From CAXQRU01 sp964226685 (GTDB lineage: Bacteria > Pseudomonadota > Gammaproteobacteria > Pseudomonadales > Cellvibrionaceae): DNA of 12,721 nucleotides. The translations under genes were made by a program, and so were the position numbers. Each line of letters opens with the position of its first letter. The stretch's first letter is position 1. A model generated the notes under the pieces. It saw only the letters and a program-made list of their open reading frames with translations. It ran no database searches and had not been told where the DNA came from. The stretch is taken from NCBI GenBank assembly GCA_964226685.1, contig CAXQRU010000101.1:1-12721 (forward strand). The letters run 5' to 3'. This document shows positions 11,252-12,721 of the stretch, in pieces.

Positions 11252-12653
11252 ATGACTGCAAAAGTACAAGTAGTAGAAAATTTTACGGATTACAAAGTGG
11301 CTGATATCGAGTTGGCGGCTTGGGGTCGAAAAGAAATTGACATCGCCGAAGGTGAAATGCCTGCATTGATGGCTCTGCGTGAAAAATACCGGGCAGAGCA
11401 ACCACTGGCCGGCGCCAAAATTATGGGCTGTATTCATATGACCATTCAAACCGCGGTTCTAATTGAAACGCTGGTAGCACTGGGTGCGGAGGTGCGTTGG
11501 TCGTCTTGTAATATCTTCTCCACGCAAGATCACGCCGCTGCCGCCATCGCTGCAGCTGGTATCCCTGTCTTCGCGTGGAAAAATGAGACCGAAGAAGAAT
11601 TTTGGTGGTGCATTGAGCAAACCATTCTGGCGGAAAAAGACGGCACTGAAATTTGGGATGCCAATATGATTTTGGACGATGGTGGCGATCTGACTGGTCT
11701 TTGTCATGAGAAATATCCACAAATGCTTGAGAAAATTCACGGAATTTCTGAAGAGACGACCACCGGTGTTCATCGCCTATTGGATATGATGGCTAAGGGC
11801 GAGCTAAAAGTGCCTGCGATCAATGTCAATGATGCGGTCACTAAGTCTAAAAATGACAATAAGTATGGCTGCCGTCACAGTTTGAATGATGCGATTAAGC
11901 GCGGCACTGACCATTTGATGGCGGGTAAAAAGGCCTTAGTGATTGGTTATGGTGATGTGGGCAAAGGCTCGGCTGCCTCTCTTCGTCAAGAAGGAATGAT
12001 CGTTAAGGTGACTGAAATTGATCCAATCTGTGCTATGCAAGCGTGTATGGATGGCTTTGAGGTAGTGTCTCCTTATATCAATGGTGAAAATACCGGTGAA
12101 TTGAGCTGTATCAATAAGGATTTATTGCAAAATACAGACCTGCTCGTGACTACGACGGGCAATGTCAATGTGTGTGATAAAAATATGCTGCAAGTCTTAA
12201 AAAATGGTGCCGTCGTGTGTAATATCGGCCATTTCGATAATGAGATCGATACAGCGTATATGAGAAAAAATTGGGAGTGGGATGAAATTAAGCCCCAGGT
12301 GCATAAGGTGTATCGCGATAAGGCCAGCAATGACCATCTGATTTTATTGTCTGAAGGGCGCTTGGTGAATTTGGGGAATGCTACTGGCCACCCTTCACGT
12401 ATTATGGATGGTTCTTTTGCAAACCAAGTGCTAGCGCAAATCCATTTGTATCATGAAAAATTTGCCGATAAGCCAGCGGATGAAAAGCCAAGTGCAATTT
12501 ACGTTAAAGTTCTTCCTAAGAAATTGGACGAAGAAGTGGCGGCCGAAATGGTAAAAGGCTTTAATGGTGTGCTAACCCGCATGACGAGTGAGCAAGCAAA
12601 ATACTTGAATTGTCCGATAGATGGCCCGTTCAAGCCCAATGATTACAAGTATT
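11252..12653 (+). CDS. ahcY: S-adenosylhomocysteine hydrolase (stop codon cut by insert end)
   Basis: AhcY reversibly splits SAH into adenosine and homocysteine using bound NAD, relieving inhibition of methyltransferases by SAH. The 467 residues fit the longer bacterial form. Signatures include CIHMTIQTAVLIETL (60-74), WSSCNIFSTQDHAAAA (83-98), a DGGDLT segment (143-148), NVNDAVTKSKNDNKYG (191-206), the NAD-binding GYGDVGKGSA (232-241), NIGHFDNEID (324-333) and LGNATGHPS (374-382). It ends in PNDYKY with the C-terminal Tyr typical of the family. The ATG has GAGGA nine bases upstream. Genomic sequence ends at 12653, the T of the stop codon. The following AG comes from the adapter, so the TAG read at 12653-12655 is artificial in part. 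The protein itself is nevertheless complete. It closes the regulator-metK-ahcY operon as far as visible. Confidence 0.97.
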
Positions 12654-12721
12654 AGATCGGAAGAGCGTCGTGTAGGGAAAGAGTGTATAAGCTGGTGTAG
12701 ATCTCGGTGGTCGCCGTATCA
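12654..12721 (-). other. Illumina P5 adapter with i5 index (reverse complement)
   Basis: The sequence from 12654 (AGATCGGAAGAGCGTCGTG...) is the reverse complement of the TruSeq Read 1/P5 adapter. It has an 8-base index ATAAGCTG (12687-12694) followed by the reverse complement of the P5 flow-cell primer to 12721. It is not genomic. Confidence 0.98.

Noticed and set aside
16..12653. CRISPR array, tRNA or rRNA genes
   Set aside because: No regularly spaced repeats, cloverleaf-like segments or rRNA motifs were seen on either strand.

Overview
The window is one cloned or amplified insert of gammaproteobacterial DNA, with Illumina adapter sequence left on both ends (1-15 and 12654-12721). Genuine genome is therefore 16-12653. 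The full-length MetK and AhcY sequences, the ArsR/methyltransferase-metK-ahcY gene order and the general style of the proteins suggest a free-living, probably marine, gammaproteobacterium. This is inference; no rRNA or other phylogenetic marker is present.

Left part (16 to about 3200): a decayed accessory region. It holds a possible broken coding remnant, the 5' end of an ISL3-type transposase with a frameshift and lost 3' part, three small orphan genes, and a 108-codon exported-protein gene interrupted by a stop. A dispersed repeat family (copies at 634-666, 1178-1254 and 1716-1739) separates these pieces. One small gene is tightly bracketed by complementary 8-mers, reminiscent of an integron cassette. 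A PcaC-like carboxymuconolactone decarboxylase gene (minus strand) and a small membrane-protein gene share a divergent promoter region. Large genes elsewhere in the window are intact, so the broken frames here look like biological decay rather than sequencing error.

Middle part (3220-8866): a minus-strand run of three genes encodes a phospholipase D-fold lipoprotein with degraded HKD motifs, a Sel1/coiled-coil/caspase-fold lipoprotein with its His-Cys dyad intact, and a LysE/RhtB exporter. A WD40-repeat lipoprotein is transcribed divergently from the same intergenic region. The three lipoproteins look like one envelope module, possibly a surveillance or proteolytic system, and are the best candidate here for something undescribed.

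Right part (9034-12653): the S-adenosylmethionine cycle. A perfect 12+12 bp palindrome lies directly upstream of a gene fusing an ArsR-type DNA-binding domain to a SAM-dependent methyltransferase-like domain (SahR-like). This gene is followed at very short spacing by metK (SAM synthetase) and ahcY (S-adenosylhomocysteine hydrolase). MetK makes SAM and AhcY clears the SAH left after methylation. The regulator probably senses SAM or SAH through its methyltransferase domain and represses the operon from the palindrome. The insert ends inside the ahcY stop codon.
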